A DNA stretch of 64,000 nucleotides, taken from positions 1,922,001-1,986,000 of the forward strand of contig NZ_CP125942.1 in assembly GCF_039602135.1 (NCBI RefSeq). The letters run 5' to 3'. Shown piece by piece: positions 1-8,236 of this stretch; position 1 is the first letter of the stretch; each line of letters begins with the position of its first letter. The stretch comes from Glutamicibacter sp. B1 (GTDB taxonomy: Bacteria; Actinomycetota; Actinomycetes; Actinomycetales; Micrococcaceae). The notes below the pieces were generated by a model. It was not told the origin of the DNA. It did no database searches and saw only the letters and a list, made by a program, of their open reading frames with translations. The translations under genes were made by a program, and so were the position numbers.

Positions 1-2
1 AA

Positions 3-1082
3 TTAGTCGTCGTGATTGCGGCCGAAGCTACCGGAGCTGCGGCCATTACCGCTTCGTGGTTCCCATCTTTCCCACAATGGGCGTGGGTTCTCGGCTTCGT
101 CGTGGTGCTCACCGGTGCCAATCTCTTGGGCGTTCGAAACTACGGTCGCTTCGAGTACTGGTTCGCAGTCATCAAGGTCGCTGCCATCATCGCATTCCTC
201 ATCTTTGGCGTGCTGGTACTTGCACATGTAATCCCCACCGCTGAGCCCGTCGGTTTCGGTAATCTTGGCGCCCACGGCGGATTCGCACCAGGTGGAATGG
301 CTGGCATCGCAGCAGCCGTCTTGATTGTGATCTTCTCTTTCGGTGGAACCGAGGTCGTTTCGATCGCTGCCGCCGAGTCGAAAGATCCTGCAGGAAACAT
401 CAAGCGAGTGGTGAAGTCGGTGATGCTGCGCATCCTGTTCTTCTACCTCGGATCGATCCTGATTATCATCGCGCTGGTGCCATGGAATGATCCAGCGGTA
501 GTCGAAGGACCATTCGCTGCTGCACTGGCAGTCATGCATATTCCAGGTGTAAGCCTGTTAATGAATGCCGTAGTGGTAGTTGCCTTGCTTTCGGCGATGA
601 ACGCTAATATTTATGGCTCATCACGCATGCTGTACTCGCTGGGTCAGCGCAAGCTGGCACCGCGTGGAGTCACCCATGTCACTGGTAAAGGTGTCCCGGC
701 TAAAGCTGTCATCAGCTCAGTTGCCTTCTCGTTCCTGGCTGTTGGCTTGAACTGGATCTGGCCCGATAAGGTCATGCCAATCCTGTTGAATGTGGTGGGA
801 TCAACCATCATCATTATCTGGGCTTTCATCGCAGTCACTCAACTGATCTTGCGTCGACGTGCCGACCGTGCCGGTGAAAAACTGCCTTTGCGTTTGTGGG
901 GTTTCCCCGGACTGTCCATTGCGACCATCGTAGTCTTGGCTGCAATTGTTGTTCTCGCCATGACCGATGCAGCAGCCCGCACGCAGCTTCTGCTCACCGG
1001 AGGATTGACCTTGGCGATCTGGATCATTTCCAAGATTGTTTTGCGTGATTCCTCAGAGAGCAACGACGATACCCTCGTCTAG
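3..1082 (+). CDS. APC-family amino acid permease, C-terminal part (5' truncated)
   Basis: The reading frame is open to the left window edge, so the N-terminal part lies outside; the GTG at 12 is unlikely to be the real start. The visible 359 residues are strongly hydrophobic with about eight membrane segments. The stretch GGTEVVSIAAAESKDP followed by KRVVKSV resembles the TM6 region of AAT-type permeases (AnsP/GabP/AroP group), which import amino acids by proton symport at the cytoplasmic membrane. The tail after the last segment is short and acidic. The substrate cannot be read from this part. It ends at a bidirectional terminator facing a convergent gene. Confidence 0.88.
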   Translation, partial: LVVVIAAEATGAAAITASWFPSFPQWAWVLGFVVVLTGANLLGVRNYGRFEYWFAVIKVAAIIAFLIFGVLVLAHVIPTAEPVGFGNLGAHGGFAPGGMAGIAAAVLIVIFSFGGTEVVSIAAAESKDPAGNIKRVVKSVMLRILFFYLGSILIIIALVPWNDPAVVEGPFAAALAVMHIPGVSLLMNAVVVVALLSAMNANIYGSSRMLYSLGQRKLAPRGVTHVTGKGVPAKAVISSVAFSFLAVGLNWIWPDKVMPILLNVVGSTIIIIWAFIAVTQLILRRRADRAGEKLPLRLWGFPGLSIATIVVLAAIVVLAMTDAAARTQLLLTGGLTLAIWIISKIVLRDSSESNDDTLV

Positions 1083-1103
1083 ACGATAGTAAGCGTCACC
1101 CTT

Positions 1104-1143
1104 GGCCTAGGTCTGATTCAGTTTTATGAATTGGACCTAGGCC
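1104..1143. terminator. Bidirectional terminator hairpin between convergent genes
   Basis: The arms GGCCTAGGTC (1104-1113) and GACCTAGGCC (1134-1143) are perfectly complementary. The helix continues inward through two G-U pairs and five Watson-Crick pairs to a six-base loop, about 17 bp in all, followed by TTTCTCTT on the plus strand. The TAG stop of the convergent minus-strand gene lies inside the right arm. Confidence 0.8.
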
Positions 1144-1817
1144 TTTCTCTTAACCATTTCATTGATCCAAATTGGCGCAAAGGGTGAGATGCATCCGGGC
1201 GAGGTTGGATAGTCGGCAAGCACTTGAAGCTTGTCGCCTATCGTCAAGGCTCGATTGCGTAGGCTCTCGTGTTCGATTCCAATCTGTGCCAGCGTGGTAT
1301 TCATCGCCCACTGCAGACGGTCTGGAGCATTGAACATCTGTGCTTCAATGGTGTCCAGTAACTCCGGAAGGTTCAGTTTTTCTGGGTCCTTAACCACTTG
1401 GTGTGCAGTAAGTTCCCATCCAGCTGCCAATTGAATCGGATCGTTGTCACTCATCAAGATCTGGCGTAGCTCTTCAAGCAGTTTGGTTTTCTTCACTATG
1501 TAGTTCAGGAACCAGCTTTGGACTTTAGGTGTGGTGGCGTCTTTGCTCCACTCATGCAACTGGTCCAATGTGAAACTGCGTGGCTTAGCAATCAAGAGTG
1601 CTACCAGACGGCTAGATGTTTCTTTCGTTTCCCATAGTTGTTCAGCCAACTGCTGGTTCGACTTCAATGACTTAGCTATCGCCCTGAGCTTGCCAAGGTT
1701 GACGCCGAAGTCATCACCGTGACGTTCATTGACGGCTCTCGATTTCGGGTCTTCCAGCGCTGCCAAGGCTTGTTGTATGTCAGCCACAGTACTTTCTGGG
1801 CTCAGCTCGTTACCCAA
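1137..1817 (-). CDS. DNA alkylation repair (AlkD-like) family protein
   Basis: This 226-residue helical protein resembles the AlkD/AlkC superfamily of HEAT-like-repeat DNA glycosylases, which remove alkylated purines. The N-terminal RHGDDFGVNLGKLRAIAK corresponds to the family's FGV...LR.IAK segment. Where canonical AlkD has a W..DF.SWD.CD region, this protein reads WSKDATTPKVQSW, so the catalytic Asp region is not conserved. It may be a divergent or non-catalytic homologue. An upstream TTG at 1829 is in frame, but GGAGGA sits about 5 bases before the TTG at 1817, so I prefer 1817. It follows the GyrI-like gene closely and is probably co-transcribed with it. Confidence 0.75.
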   Translation of the reverse strand: MGNELSPESTVADIQQALAALEDPKSRAVNERHGDDFGVNLGKLRAIAKSLKSNQQLAEQLWETKETSSRLVALLIAKPRSFTLDQLHEWSKDATTPKVQSWFLNYIVKKTKLLEELRQILMSDNDPIQLAAGWELTAHQVVKDPEKLNLPELLDTIEAQMFNAPDRLQWAMNTTLAQIGIEHESLRNRALTIGDKLQVLADYPTSPGCISPFAPIWINEMVKRKA

Positions 1818-1840
1818 CTTATCCTCCAACGTTTACGGAA

Positions 1841-2458
1841 CTATAACGAGATTACAGGCTGTCGCAGTATGGTGCGCAGCTTACTTGATGCGACTTTTCT
1901 TGGGTCACCGAGATAGATCTCGTGGTGCTTACCGGTGGGTTGCAGACCGTGTCCAGGGATGAAGTTTTCATGCATCTGTTGAAGTACTGGTCCCTCATCG
2001 TCGTAGGCTCCAAGATGTAGCGTCTGAACGCTCTGTCCCTCATCTAAAGTATCGAGTCGGAGCTGATCCGCGCAGGGTAGATTTCGTTTCGACTGGGCTA
2101 CTTGAATGGCATTTTCAACGTCTTGAGCGTTGTGCCATTCTGGAACCATCAGCATAAGCGTCCAGTACCATTTGTTCTTGTCTCGACGCGTGGTAAACGA
2201 AGCCATGTCCTCCGCCCACCATAGGCCTTCCAACGGTGGAACGACGTAATCGCGGCCGTCGTTTTTGCTCGCGAATTTCAGCTTGTACGCGACGGGGTAA
2301 ATCGTTTCCAATGCCTGCGTGTATGCGGGCACGATATTGGGATCTCCTTGGCCATCGATCATGAGATATTGCGTGACCGGCAACCGTAGAATGCGGAATT
2401 CACCGTGTTTAGCCCGATAACCTTCGTTCACCCGTTTGAAATCAACTTTGACAGTCAC
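1841..2458 (-). CDS. GyrI-like small-molecule-binding domain protein
   Basis: This 205-residue soluble protein matches the stand-alone GyrI-like/SOUL-type ligand-binding fold seen in many actinobacteria. It has an N-terminal FRILRLPVTQYLMIDGQGDP, a central LEGLWWAEDMASF and a C-terminal HEIYLGDPRKV that closes the domain. Some family members hydrolyse or sequester cytotoxic small molecules; the ligand here is unknown. There is no HTH domain, so it is not itself a MerR/AraC-type regulator. The GTG start has GGGGGAG about 8 bases upstream. The AlkD-like gene follows at once, suggesting a two-gene unit linked to chemical damage. Confidence 0.8.
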   Translation of the reverse strand: MTVKVDFKRVNEGYRAKHGEFRILRLPVTQYLMIDGQGDPNIVPAYTQALETIYPVAYKLKFASKNDGRDYVVPPLEGLWWAEDMASFTTRRDKNKWYWTLMLMVPEWHNAQDVENAIQVAQSKRNLPCADQLRLDTLDEGQSVQTLHLGAYDDEGPVLQQMHENFIPGHGLQPTGKHHEIYLGDPRKVASSKLRTILRQPVISL

Positions 2459-2486
2459 TTTGCACGCTCCCCCGCAAAAACCAGTT

Positions 2487-3578
2487 TTAGAACCATTTGC
2501 GCCATTTGAAAACGCCGTATAGCGCGGCCGCGAAAACGAGCATGACTAATACGGCTCCAGGGTAGCCAAAGGCCCAATGAAGTTCAGGCATATGATCAAA
2601 GTTCATTCCGTAGATAGCGGCAATCAGGGTGGGGGCAAAGAGGATTGCAGCCCAGCCAGATATTTTCTTCATGTCTTCATTTTGTCGTTGGGCGACCAGA
2701 GTGGAGTTGACGTTCAAGATCTGGGACAGCGCATCGCGATATTCCGTCGCTTGGGAGTTAGCCCGGGTCAGGTGGTCCGTGACATCTTGCAAATAGGTTT
2801 CCAGTTCCTCCGGAACTGGATATTTTTTGAATCCGTCATCGAGCGACCTCACCACTTCAAGCAGTGACGCTGTGGAGTGAAGTACGTCGATGACTTCCTG
2901 GCTCAAGCGATAGATACGTTCGGTCACTGCGGCGTCTCCGCTGAACACTTGGCGCTCAATCTGCTCTTTATCAATGCCCAACCCATGCAGAACCGGGACG
3001 TAACCGTCGACAATTTCATCGAGAACCCGATAGAGCACCGCTTCAGATCCTAACTTCAAGAGTTTCGGATCTTTAAGCAGTAGCTGGTGCTTTTGCAGAC
3101 TGCCATTGCTAATCGACTCGGCGAATTCGTGGCCGTCTGTACCGTCAATCCAGCGATGGTCCTGGCAAAGGATGGCGATGGATCCCTGACGAACGAGAAT
3201 GTGAAACTCAGAGAGTTCCACTTCTTCTGCTTCATCAACGTACAGGGCGGATCGAACGACAAGTAAAAGAACTTCACCGTATCGTTCCAATTTGGGACGC
3301 TGTCGAGCATGTAAAAGATCTTCCACCAGAACGGGGTGTAGATCCCATGCCTCGGCAAGTTCTTGAATATCTGCCTCATCGGGAGTGGGGTACAACGACA
3401 GTGCGATGCGGTTCTTGCCGTCCATGCTGAATTGTAATGCTTCAACCGCAGTTATATTCGATGGTGCCGATTCGACGGCACCGTCATCAATAAAACGCAC
3501 ACGTTTTGAACTATGGTTCTGTTCCCGACTGATCCCTGCATGTTTTGCCCGGACAGTTCGTCTCTGAATTCGCGCCAT
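2487..3578 (-). CDS. corA: Magnesium/cobalt transporter CorA family protein
   Basis: This 363-residue CorA-type divalent cation channel has a large cytoplasmic N-terminal domain and two C-terminal membrane helices. The signature YGMNFDHMPELHW follows the first helix (ISGWAAILFAPTLIAAIYGMN), and the second (YPGAVLVMLVFAAALYGVF) ends in a basic FKWRKWF tail. The frame extends 13 codons further upstream, but AGGAG lies 4 bases before the ATG at 3578, making MARIQRR the likely N-terminus. It stands alone, and a CTTGAA-N9-TTCAAG inverted repeat lies just upstream of the ribosome binding site. Mg2+ is the usual substrate, with Co2+ or Ni2+ possible. Confidence 0.93.
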   Translation of the reverse strand: MARIQRRTVRAKHAGISREQNHSSKRVRFIDDGAVESAPSNITAVEALQFSMDGKNRIALSLYPTPDEADIQELAEAWDLHPVLVEDLLHARQRPKLERYGEVLLLVVRSALYVDEAEEVELSEFHILVRQGSIAILCQDHRWIDGTDGHEFAESISNGSLQKHQLLLKDPKLLKLGSEAVLYRVLDEIVDGYVPVLHGLGIDKEQIERQVFSGDAAVTERIYRLSQEVIDVLHSTASLLEVVRSLDDGFKKYPVPEELETYLQDVTDHLTRANSQATEYRDALSQILNVNSTLVAQRQNEDMKKISGWAAILFAPTLIAAIYGMNFDHMPELHWAFGYPGAVLVMLVFAAALYGVFKWRKWF

Positions 3579-3588
3579 GGTGCTCCTG

Positions 3589-3609
3589 CTTGAATGATTA
3601 TTGTTCAAG
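3589..3609. promoter_or_regulatory. Inverted repeat immediately upstream of the corA ribosome binding site
   Basis: CTTGAA (3589-3594) and TTCAAG (3604-3609) form perfect 6-bp arms around 9 AT-rich bases, beginning just upstream of the AGGAG of corA. It could be a protein operator or an mRNA hairpin near the ribosome binding site. No known consensus is claimed. Confidence 0.35.
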
Positions 3610-3837
3610 TATCCCAAGTGAAACTGACTATACAGCGCATCTGACGAGGCCTAGAGTCTTAAACATCTCTCATGCTGTGCCATGTCATTCTCAGACCCAC
3701 AAAACGTGCGATCTACTCTCCGCTATAGACACGACTATTTCTAGTCCGCTCCTTGCAATGTAGCGTGTGGACTTTCGATGCTAGTGGCTGCGTTGATAGC
3801 CAGGAATTTTAGGCAATGAGATTAGGTGAAAATACGC

Positions 3838-3878
3838 AAAAATCCCGAAATTCTTTTCTCAAGAATTTCGGGATTTAA
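3838..3878 (-). terminator. Intrinsic terminator downstream of tRNA-Ala
   Basis: A perfect 15-bp stem, AATCCCGAAATTCTT (3841-3855) with its complement at 3861-3875, has a 5-base loop. Read on the minus strand it is followed by TTTTTG. It ends the tRNA-Ala transcript. The roughly 230 bases between here and corA hold nothing else I can support. Confidence 0.9.
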
Positions 3879-3882
3879 TTTG

Positions 3883-3955
3883 TGGAGGTAAGGGGATTCG
3901 AACCCCTGACCTTCTGCATGCCATGCAGACGCGCTACCAACTGCGCCATACCCCC
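3883..3955 (-). tRNA. tRNA-Ala (anticodon GGC)
   Basis: The 73-nt cloverleaf folds with acceptor GGGGGTA/TACCTCC (one G-U pair), D-arm GCGCAGTTGGTAGCGC, anticodon stem TCTGC/GCAGA with loop ATGGCAT giving GGC, and T-arm AGGGG-TTCGAAT-CCCCT. The discriminator is A and CCA is not encoded. It decodes GCC and GCU. It lies downstream of rsfS on the same strand, with its own terminator. Confidence 0.95.
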
Positions 3956-3969
3956 AAAAGGATTGCTAC

Positions 3970-4013
3970 CCTGATCAGGCAACTTCATAATCATAGATGA
4001 CTACCTGATCAGG
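3970..4013. repeat. Duplicated 10-bp palindrome CCTGATCAGG
   Basis: Two exact copies of the self-complementary decamer lie at 3970-3979 and 4004-4013, both preceded by TACC or TAC. They sit between the end of rsfS and tRNA-Ala. The copies can pair with each other to form a 10-bp stem, but no T-run follows on either side. They could be a terminator/processing element or a protein-binding pair. Confidence 0.5.
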
Positions 4014-4027
4014 AAGCAAATTCACGA

Positions 4028-4408
4028 TTACTGGTTCTGCCCAGCCGCTTCCTCTGGCAACTCAATCACAGGGCAATCTGCCCAGAGACGTTCCAGAGCA
4101 TAGAAAACGCGATCTTCTTGGTGCTGTACGTGGACAACAACGTCACCGTAATCCAACAAGACCCAACGTCCCATGCCGAAGCCTTCACGACGAACGGGAC
4201 GCATGCTGTACTCGTCCAAGACTTTGGCCTGGATTTCGTCAACGATTGCGTTCACCTGCGGTTCTGACCCACCAGAGACAATCAAAAAGGCGTCAGTTAC
4301 GCCAAGGCGGTCGGCTACATCGAGCGCAACCATGTTTTCTGCCAACTTTTCAGAAGCAGCTTGAGCTGCAACCTTCACGAGGGCAATTGAATCTGCGTGT
4401 GCTCCCAT
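4028..4408 (-). CDS. rsfS: Ribosome silencing factor RsfS (RsfA/Iojap/YbeB)
   Basis: This 126-residue protein covers the whole RsfS domain. DVADRLGVTDAFLIVSGGSEPQVNAI and the GMGRWVLLDYGDVVVHVQ block are diagnostic. The family binds ribosomal protein uL14 on the 50S subunit and blocks subunit joining when nutrients are scarce. It sits in the conserved nadD-unknown-rsfS order. The ATG used has AAGGAG 12 bases upstream, a long spacing, but no closer in-frame start is visible. A short acidic tail (ELPEEAAGQNQ) ends the protein. Confidence 0.93.
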   Translation of the reverse strand: MGAHADSIALVKVAAQAASEKLAENMVALDVADRLGVTDAFLIVSGGSEPQVNAIVDEIQAKVLDEYSMRPVRREGFGMGRWVLLDYGDVVVHVQHQEDRVFYALERLWADCPVIELPEEAAGQNQ

Positions 4409-4465
4409 TGAGTGGGGTGTCTCCTTGTTAGAGGGGTAGATCGAGAACTTAATTTTGCAACGAAA

Positions 4466-5914
4466 CTAGTTGCCAAGCAACATGATCAGTCCAGCAATCA
4501 GTGCGGCGCCGCCGACGCTAAGCGCTACGATCATGGCGATAAGCATGTTGTTCGCACGACGGACACCATGAGTTTGAACGTCTAACGGTTCAAGACCGTG
4601 AGCATTCACGGCATCAATTCGTGGCATTTGCACGTCTGCGACAGCTTCTGAAACTGGCGCCGACTTCTTTGGCTCAGCAGCTGGTTTGGGTGTCGTCTTA
4701 GCTGCAGGTTTCGGTGCCGCCTGAGGGGCAGCCTTTGCTGCGGGCTTAGGCGCCGGTTTTGCTGCAGGTTTTGGTGCTGCGGGCTTAGGTGCCGCTTTCG
4801 CTGCTGGTTTAGGAGCAGGCTTCTTAGCGGCAGGGGCCGCCTGATGCTTTTTGGAACTAATCTTTCCATCAGAATCTAGGTTCAGGGAAACGCTTTGGGT
4901 CTTCGGTCCTTGGACACCAGTCTTCGCGATACGGTCTTCTACTTCACGAATGTTGCCCATAGCGCCGGTGAATGGATCCGATGACTTGTCATCTTTACCC
5001 TGCTTGGCGTTCTCAACTCTTAAGCGTTCGCGCTCTGCTGCACGACGCGAAATGATCGCGGCACGGGCGGCCATTTCACGCTGGTGAGCCAGTACTTCGA
5101 GATCAATCTCGGAGTCGTCTTCACCCAATAGATTGGGGTCAATTGGCGCCTTGGGAGCATGCGCGCGACGTGCTGCTAGTGCTTGCTCGACACTCATCAC
5201 CGTAGTTTCAGGTGAATCATCGTCTGAAGCAGGCTTTTGCGCTGGTTTTGCGGCCGGTTTAGGAGCCGCGGCCGGATCAGTTTTTCCTTGCTCTGCTAGA
5301 GCCTGTAAACGAAGCTGACGGCGAGTAAGAGGCTTAGGCTCATCAGCTGGTTCAACGGTTGGAATGTGACTGGTCAGCGCGTCTACTTCGCCTTCCAGGC
5401 GACGACGTTCACGCAAGGCCTCACGGTTACGAGCACGGCGTAATGACGCACGCTCCCCCATTGGTTCTTCATCTGGTTTCTGAGTAGCTGAAGAACTAGC
5501 TGATGCTGCAACATTGGCTTCAGGGGTAGCCTTTGGCTTGGGCTTTGCTGCCTGTTCCTGGTTGCCCTTTACAGGTGATGGCTTGCTTGCGCTAGCTGTT
5601 GATGCATCTTTAGCGGGTGCTTTTGAAGTCGGCTTCTGAACTTCTGGTTCGACTTTGGCGTTCGGTGCGGGTTTAGGGGCGGGTTTTGCTGCCTGAGGCT
5701 TAGCCGCTTCCGGTTTTGGATTCGGCTTTGCCGAGGCAGTGGCGTCGGCTTTCGCCGGCTTGGCCGATTGCTCGGTCTGCCCTGCCTTTTTCTCGTCCGC
5801 GAGTTCTCTTGCCTCTTGTTCTGCCTTGCTACTAGCGAGCAAAGCTTCCATTTCGGCACGTCGCTTTTCGCGCAGAGCTCGCCTGCTAGAAACCGGCTGC
5901 GAGTTATCGCTCAT
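4466..5914 (-). CDS. Lys/Ala/Pro-rich repetitive protein with C-terminal membrane anchor, unknown function
   Basis: I do not recognise a catalytic domain in this 482-residue protein. The N-terminal half is very charged and contains repeated arginine-rich helical segments: SSRRALREKRRAEMEALL near residue 9, RASLRRARNREALRERRRLE near 155, LTRRQLRLQAL near 195. Residues ~360-415 are a low-complexity KPAAKPAPKPAAK repeat like histone H1 tails. A single hydrophobic helix (MLIAMIVALSVGGAALIAGLIMLL) at about 457-480 ends two residues before the stop, so it is probably C-terminally anchored with the bulk in the cytoplasm. GGGAGAAG precedes the ATG. The place between nadD and rsfS is conserved in relatives, but the role is unknown. 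Confidence 0.8.
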   Translation of the reverse strand: MSDNSQPVSSRRALREKRRAEMEALLASSKAEQEARELADEKKAGQTEQSAKPAKADATASAKPNPKPEAAKPQAAKPAPKPAPNAKVEPEVQKPTSKAPAKDASTASASKPSPVKGNQEQAAKPKPKATPEANVAASASSSATQKPDEEPMGERASLRRARNREALRERRRLEGEVDALTSHIPTVEPADEPKPLTRRQLRLQALAEQGKTDPAAAPKPAAKPAQKPASDDDSPETTVMSVEQALAARRAHAPKAPIDPNLLGEDDSEIDLEVLAHQREMAARAAIISRRAAERERLRVENAKQGKDDKSSDPFTGAMGNIREVEDRIAKTGVQGPKTQSVSLNLDSDGKISSKKHQAAPAAKKPAPKPAAKAAPKPAAPKPAAKPAPKPAAKAAPQAAPKPAAKTTPKPAAEPKKSAPVSEAVADVQMPRIDAVNAHGLEPLDVQTHGVRRANNMLIAMIVALSVGGAALIAGLIMLLGN

Positions 5915-5995
5915 CCTGTACTTCTCCCGACCGCATAGACAAATACCGTCACCCTTACCTAGAGATTATGCCGTGTTGCGCTACCCAATGTGAGG

Positions 5996-6601
5996 TTACG
6001 ACTCGGTATACAGCCGATATTTTGCAATGTACTGCACCACACCATCAGGCACAAGGTACCAAACCGGCTTATCCTGAGCGACTCGCTCACGGCAATCCGT
6101 CGATGAAATCGACAGTGCCGGAATCTCCAGCTGAGAAACGTTGTCTCTGCCGGGATCACTCATGACGTACCCTGGACGGCTCACACCGACAAAATGAGCT
6201 AGGTTCCAGACCTGATCGATGTCACGCCAGCTCATGATCTGGCTCATCGCATCCGCACCGGTGATGAAGAACAATTCCGCATCGGGGCGTTGTGCACGCA
6301 GATCAAGCAAGGTGTCACGAGTGTACGTGGCACCTTCACGGTCAATATCGACGCGGCTGACGGTAAACCGTGGATTAGAAGCCGTTGCAATCACCGTCAT
6401 CAAATAACGGTGTTCCGCGCTTGTAACCTGCTTGTCAGCCTTCTGCCAAGGCTGTCCAGTGGGTACAAAAACTACCTCATCCAGGTCATACTCGGCAGCT
6501 ACCTCGCTGGCAGCGACCAAGTGTCCGTTGTGGATGGGGTCAAAAGTACCGCCCATTACGCCTAGGCGTAATGGGCGGTCACTGTGTTGCCGCTCGCTCA
6601 A
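5996..6601 (-). CDS. nadD: Nicotinate-nucleotide adenylyltransferase
   Basis: NadD transfers AMP from ATP to nicotinate mononucleotide, making deamido-NAD+ in NAD synthesis. The nucleotidyltransferase signature [11 protein letters not shown] is at residues 17-27 and the second motif SISSTDCR at 164-171; 201 residues is normal. The best start is a TTG two bases after the stop of the preceding 70-residue gene. No strong Shine-Dalgarno is visible, so it probably depends on translational coupling. The next in-frame ATG falls inside the GGTFDP motif and is excluded. Confidence 0.95.
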   Translation of the reverse strand: MSERQHSDRPLRLGVMGGTFDPIHNGHLVAASEVAAEYDLDEVVFVPTGQPWQKADKQVTSAEHRYLMTVIATASNPRFTVSRVDIDREGATYTRDTLLDLRAQRPDAELFFITGADAMSQIMSWRDIDQVWNLAHFVGVSRPGYVMSDPGRDNVSQLEIPALSISSTDCRERVAQDKPVWYLVPDGVVQYIAKYRLYTES

Positions 6602-6603
6602 GA

Positions 6604-6816
6604 CTAGTGGCTATGTGGTTCGTGAGTCTTGAACTGACGGTGAATGTCTTGTTCTTCTTCCTTGACCGTGTGGCGGTTGCCAACGTTCGTGTAGGACACG
6701 GTGATCAACAGCAAGATCATCAAAGCAACAAAGATGCCGCCACCGATAAGCAGGGACCAGGTGTGTCCACCCAAGCCAGATTCAGAGGCTTCGGCGGCCA
6801 TAATCAGCGCGTTCAA
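6604..6816 (-). CDS. Small single-pass membrane protein between proA and nadD
   Basis: This 70-residue protein has a short N-terminal part, one transmembrane helix ([21 protein letters not shown], about 22-42) and a charged, histidine-containing tail ([20 protein letters not shown]). Its start is a TTG chosen because GGAGA stands 5-6 bases upstream; an ATG five codons later lacks a site. Its position in the proA-nadD interval and its coupling to nadD make it a real gene. No function is recognised. Confidence 0.75.
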   Translation of the reverse strand: MNALIMAAEASESGLGGHTWSLLIGGGIFVALMILLLITVSYTNVGNRHTVKEEEQDIHRQFKTHEPHSH

Positions 6817-6933
6817 GTAATTCTCCAGTCGTATTAACGGTAGCTATCGGCTCTTCACTTGCTGTAAAAATCCAATGGCCCGAAAAGTCACGGTAAGTTT
6901 CTTCTACATCCTACCGAAAAGGGCGGTCAGAAA

Positions 6934-8235
6934 CTATTTACGTACGTGTCCGTCGCCCTGAACGATCCACTTGGTGGTCGTCAGCTCTGCGAGGCCCATG
7001 GGCCCACGCGCATGCATCTTCTGTGTCGAGATGCCAACTTCGGCACCCAAGCCCAGCTGTCCACCATCGGTAAATCGGGTTGACGCGTTCACAATGACCG
7101 CGGCCGAATCGATTTCAGCGATGAACTGCTCCGAAGAGGCCAAGGAGGAGGTCAGGATGGCTTCGGTGTGACCGGTTGAGTATTTGCGAATGTGCTCCAA
7201 AGCCTCATCCATGTCTTCGACAACCTTGACCGCAATATCTAGGTCGAGGTACTCATTGCGCCAGTCATCTTCACCTGCGGCGAGAGTCTGAAGCTCAGGT
7301 ACCAAAGCTGCTGCACGCTCGTCCGCATGGAGCGTGACACCGGCAGCTGAGAGCGCCTTGAGCACTGATGCGGCCACTTTTGAATCCTTGTGGATCAGCA
7401 AGGTCTCTACGGTGTTACACACGCTTGGACGCTGCGTCTTGGCATTGGTCAGGATATCGATGGCCATCTGCTCATTGGCATCCGCGTCAAGGAAGATATG
7501 AACGTTACCTTCACCGGTTTCAATGACTGGAACCTTGGCCGTGGTGACCACACGCTGAATCAATTCCCGTCCACCGCGAGGAATCAAGACATCAATTTTT
7601 CCTCGCGCGCCCATCATGGCGTCTGCGCCCTCGCGACCAAATTCATCAATGGAGATCACTAGGTCTCGTGGCAGAGACACCGATTCCAAGGCGTCACGGA
7701 TGATGGAGACCAGCGCCAAGTTGGAATTGAGTGCGGCACTGCCACCACGCAAAAGCACCGCGTTGCCGCTCTTGAGCGACAGCCCAGCGATATCAACAGT
7801 CACATTGGGACGGGCCTCGTAGATGGTTCCAATGACACCCATCGGAACGTTAACCTGACGCATTCGCAACCCGTTGGGCAGGGTCTCACCACGTACTACG
7901 CGTCCTACGGGATCTGGCAGGCCTGCCAGCTCGTTCAGGGCGGCAATCAGCCCGTCAATGCGCTGGTCATCTAGCTTCAAACGGTCCAGCATTGCCGTGC
8001 TGGTCCCGTTGGCGCGGCCGGCTTCCAAGTCTTTCTTGTTTTCTTGGAAGATCTTGGAACGGTTAGCGTCAATGCCTGCGGCCATAGCCAGCAGTGCGCG
8101 GTCCTTCCAATCCCGGTTGGCGCGCTTAAGAACTCGCGAAGCGCGGCGTGCGCGATCTGCTAGTTGGTTGACCGAGCTGGTGACGTCGGTGATCTGATTT
8201 TCGGTTCGTGCGGCGTCGATACTCATGATCCCCAT
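6934..8235 (-). CDS. proA: Glutamate-5-semialdehyde dehydrogenase (gamma-glutamyl phosphate reductase)
   Basis: ProA reduces gamma-glutamyl phosphate to glutamate-5-semialdehyde with NADPH, the second step of proline synthesis. The 433 residues cover the ALDH-like fold; IYEARPNVTVD and the catalytic-cysteine motif RPSVCNTVETLL (Cys273) are present. The ATG begins one base after the proB stop, so the two are translationally coupled. An in-frame ATG three codons later is an alternative start. Order proB-proA is conserved. Confidence 0.96.
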   Translation of the reverse strand: MGIMSIDAARTENQITDVTSSVNQLADRARRASRVLKRANRDWKDRALLAMAAGIDANRSKIFQENKKDLEAGRANGTSTAMLDRLKLDDQRIDGLIAALNELAGLPDPVGRVVRGETLPNGLRMRQVNVPMGVIGTIYEARPNVTVDIAGLSLKSGNAVLLRGGSAALNSNLALVSIIRDALESVSLPRDLVISIDEFGREGADAMMGARGKIDVLIPRGGRELIQRVVTTAKVPVIETGEGNVHIFLDADANEQMAIDILTNAKTQRPSVCNTVETLLIHKDSKVAASVLKALSAAGVTLHADERAAALVPELQTLAAGEDDWRNEYLDLDIAVKVVEDMDEALEHIRKYSTGHTEAILTSSLASSEQFIAEIDSAAVIVNASTRFTDGGQLGLGAEVGISTQKMHARGPMGLAELTTTKWIVQGDGHVRK

Positions 8236-8236
8236 T

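Noticed and set aside
4740..4850. Repetitive DNA suspected as a tandem-repeat locus
   Set aside because: It is the coding repeat for KPAAKPAPK within one long open frame, with variable codons, not a non-coding repeat.
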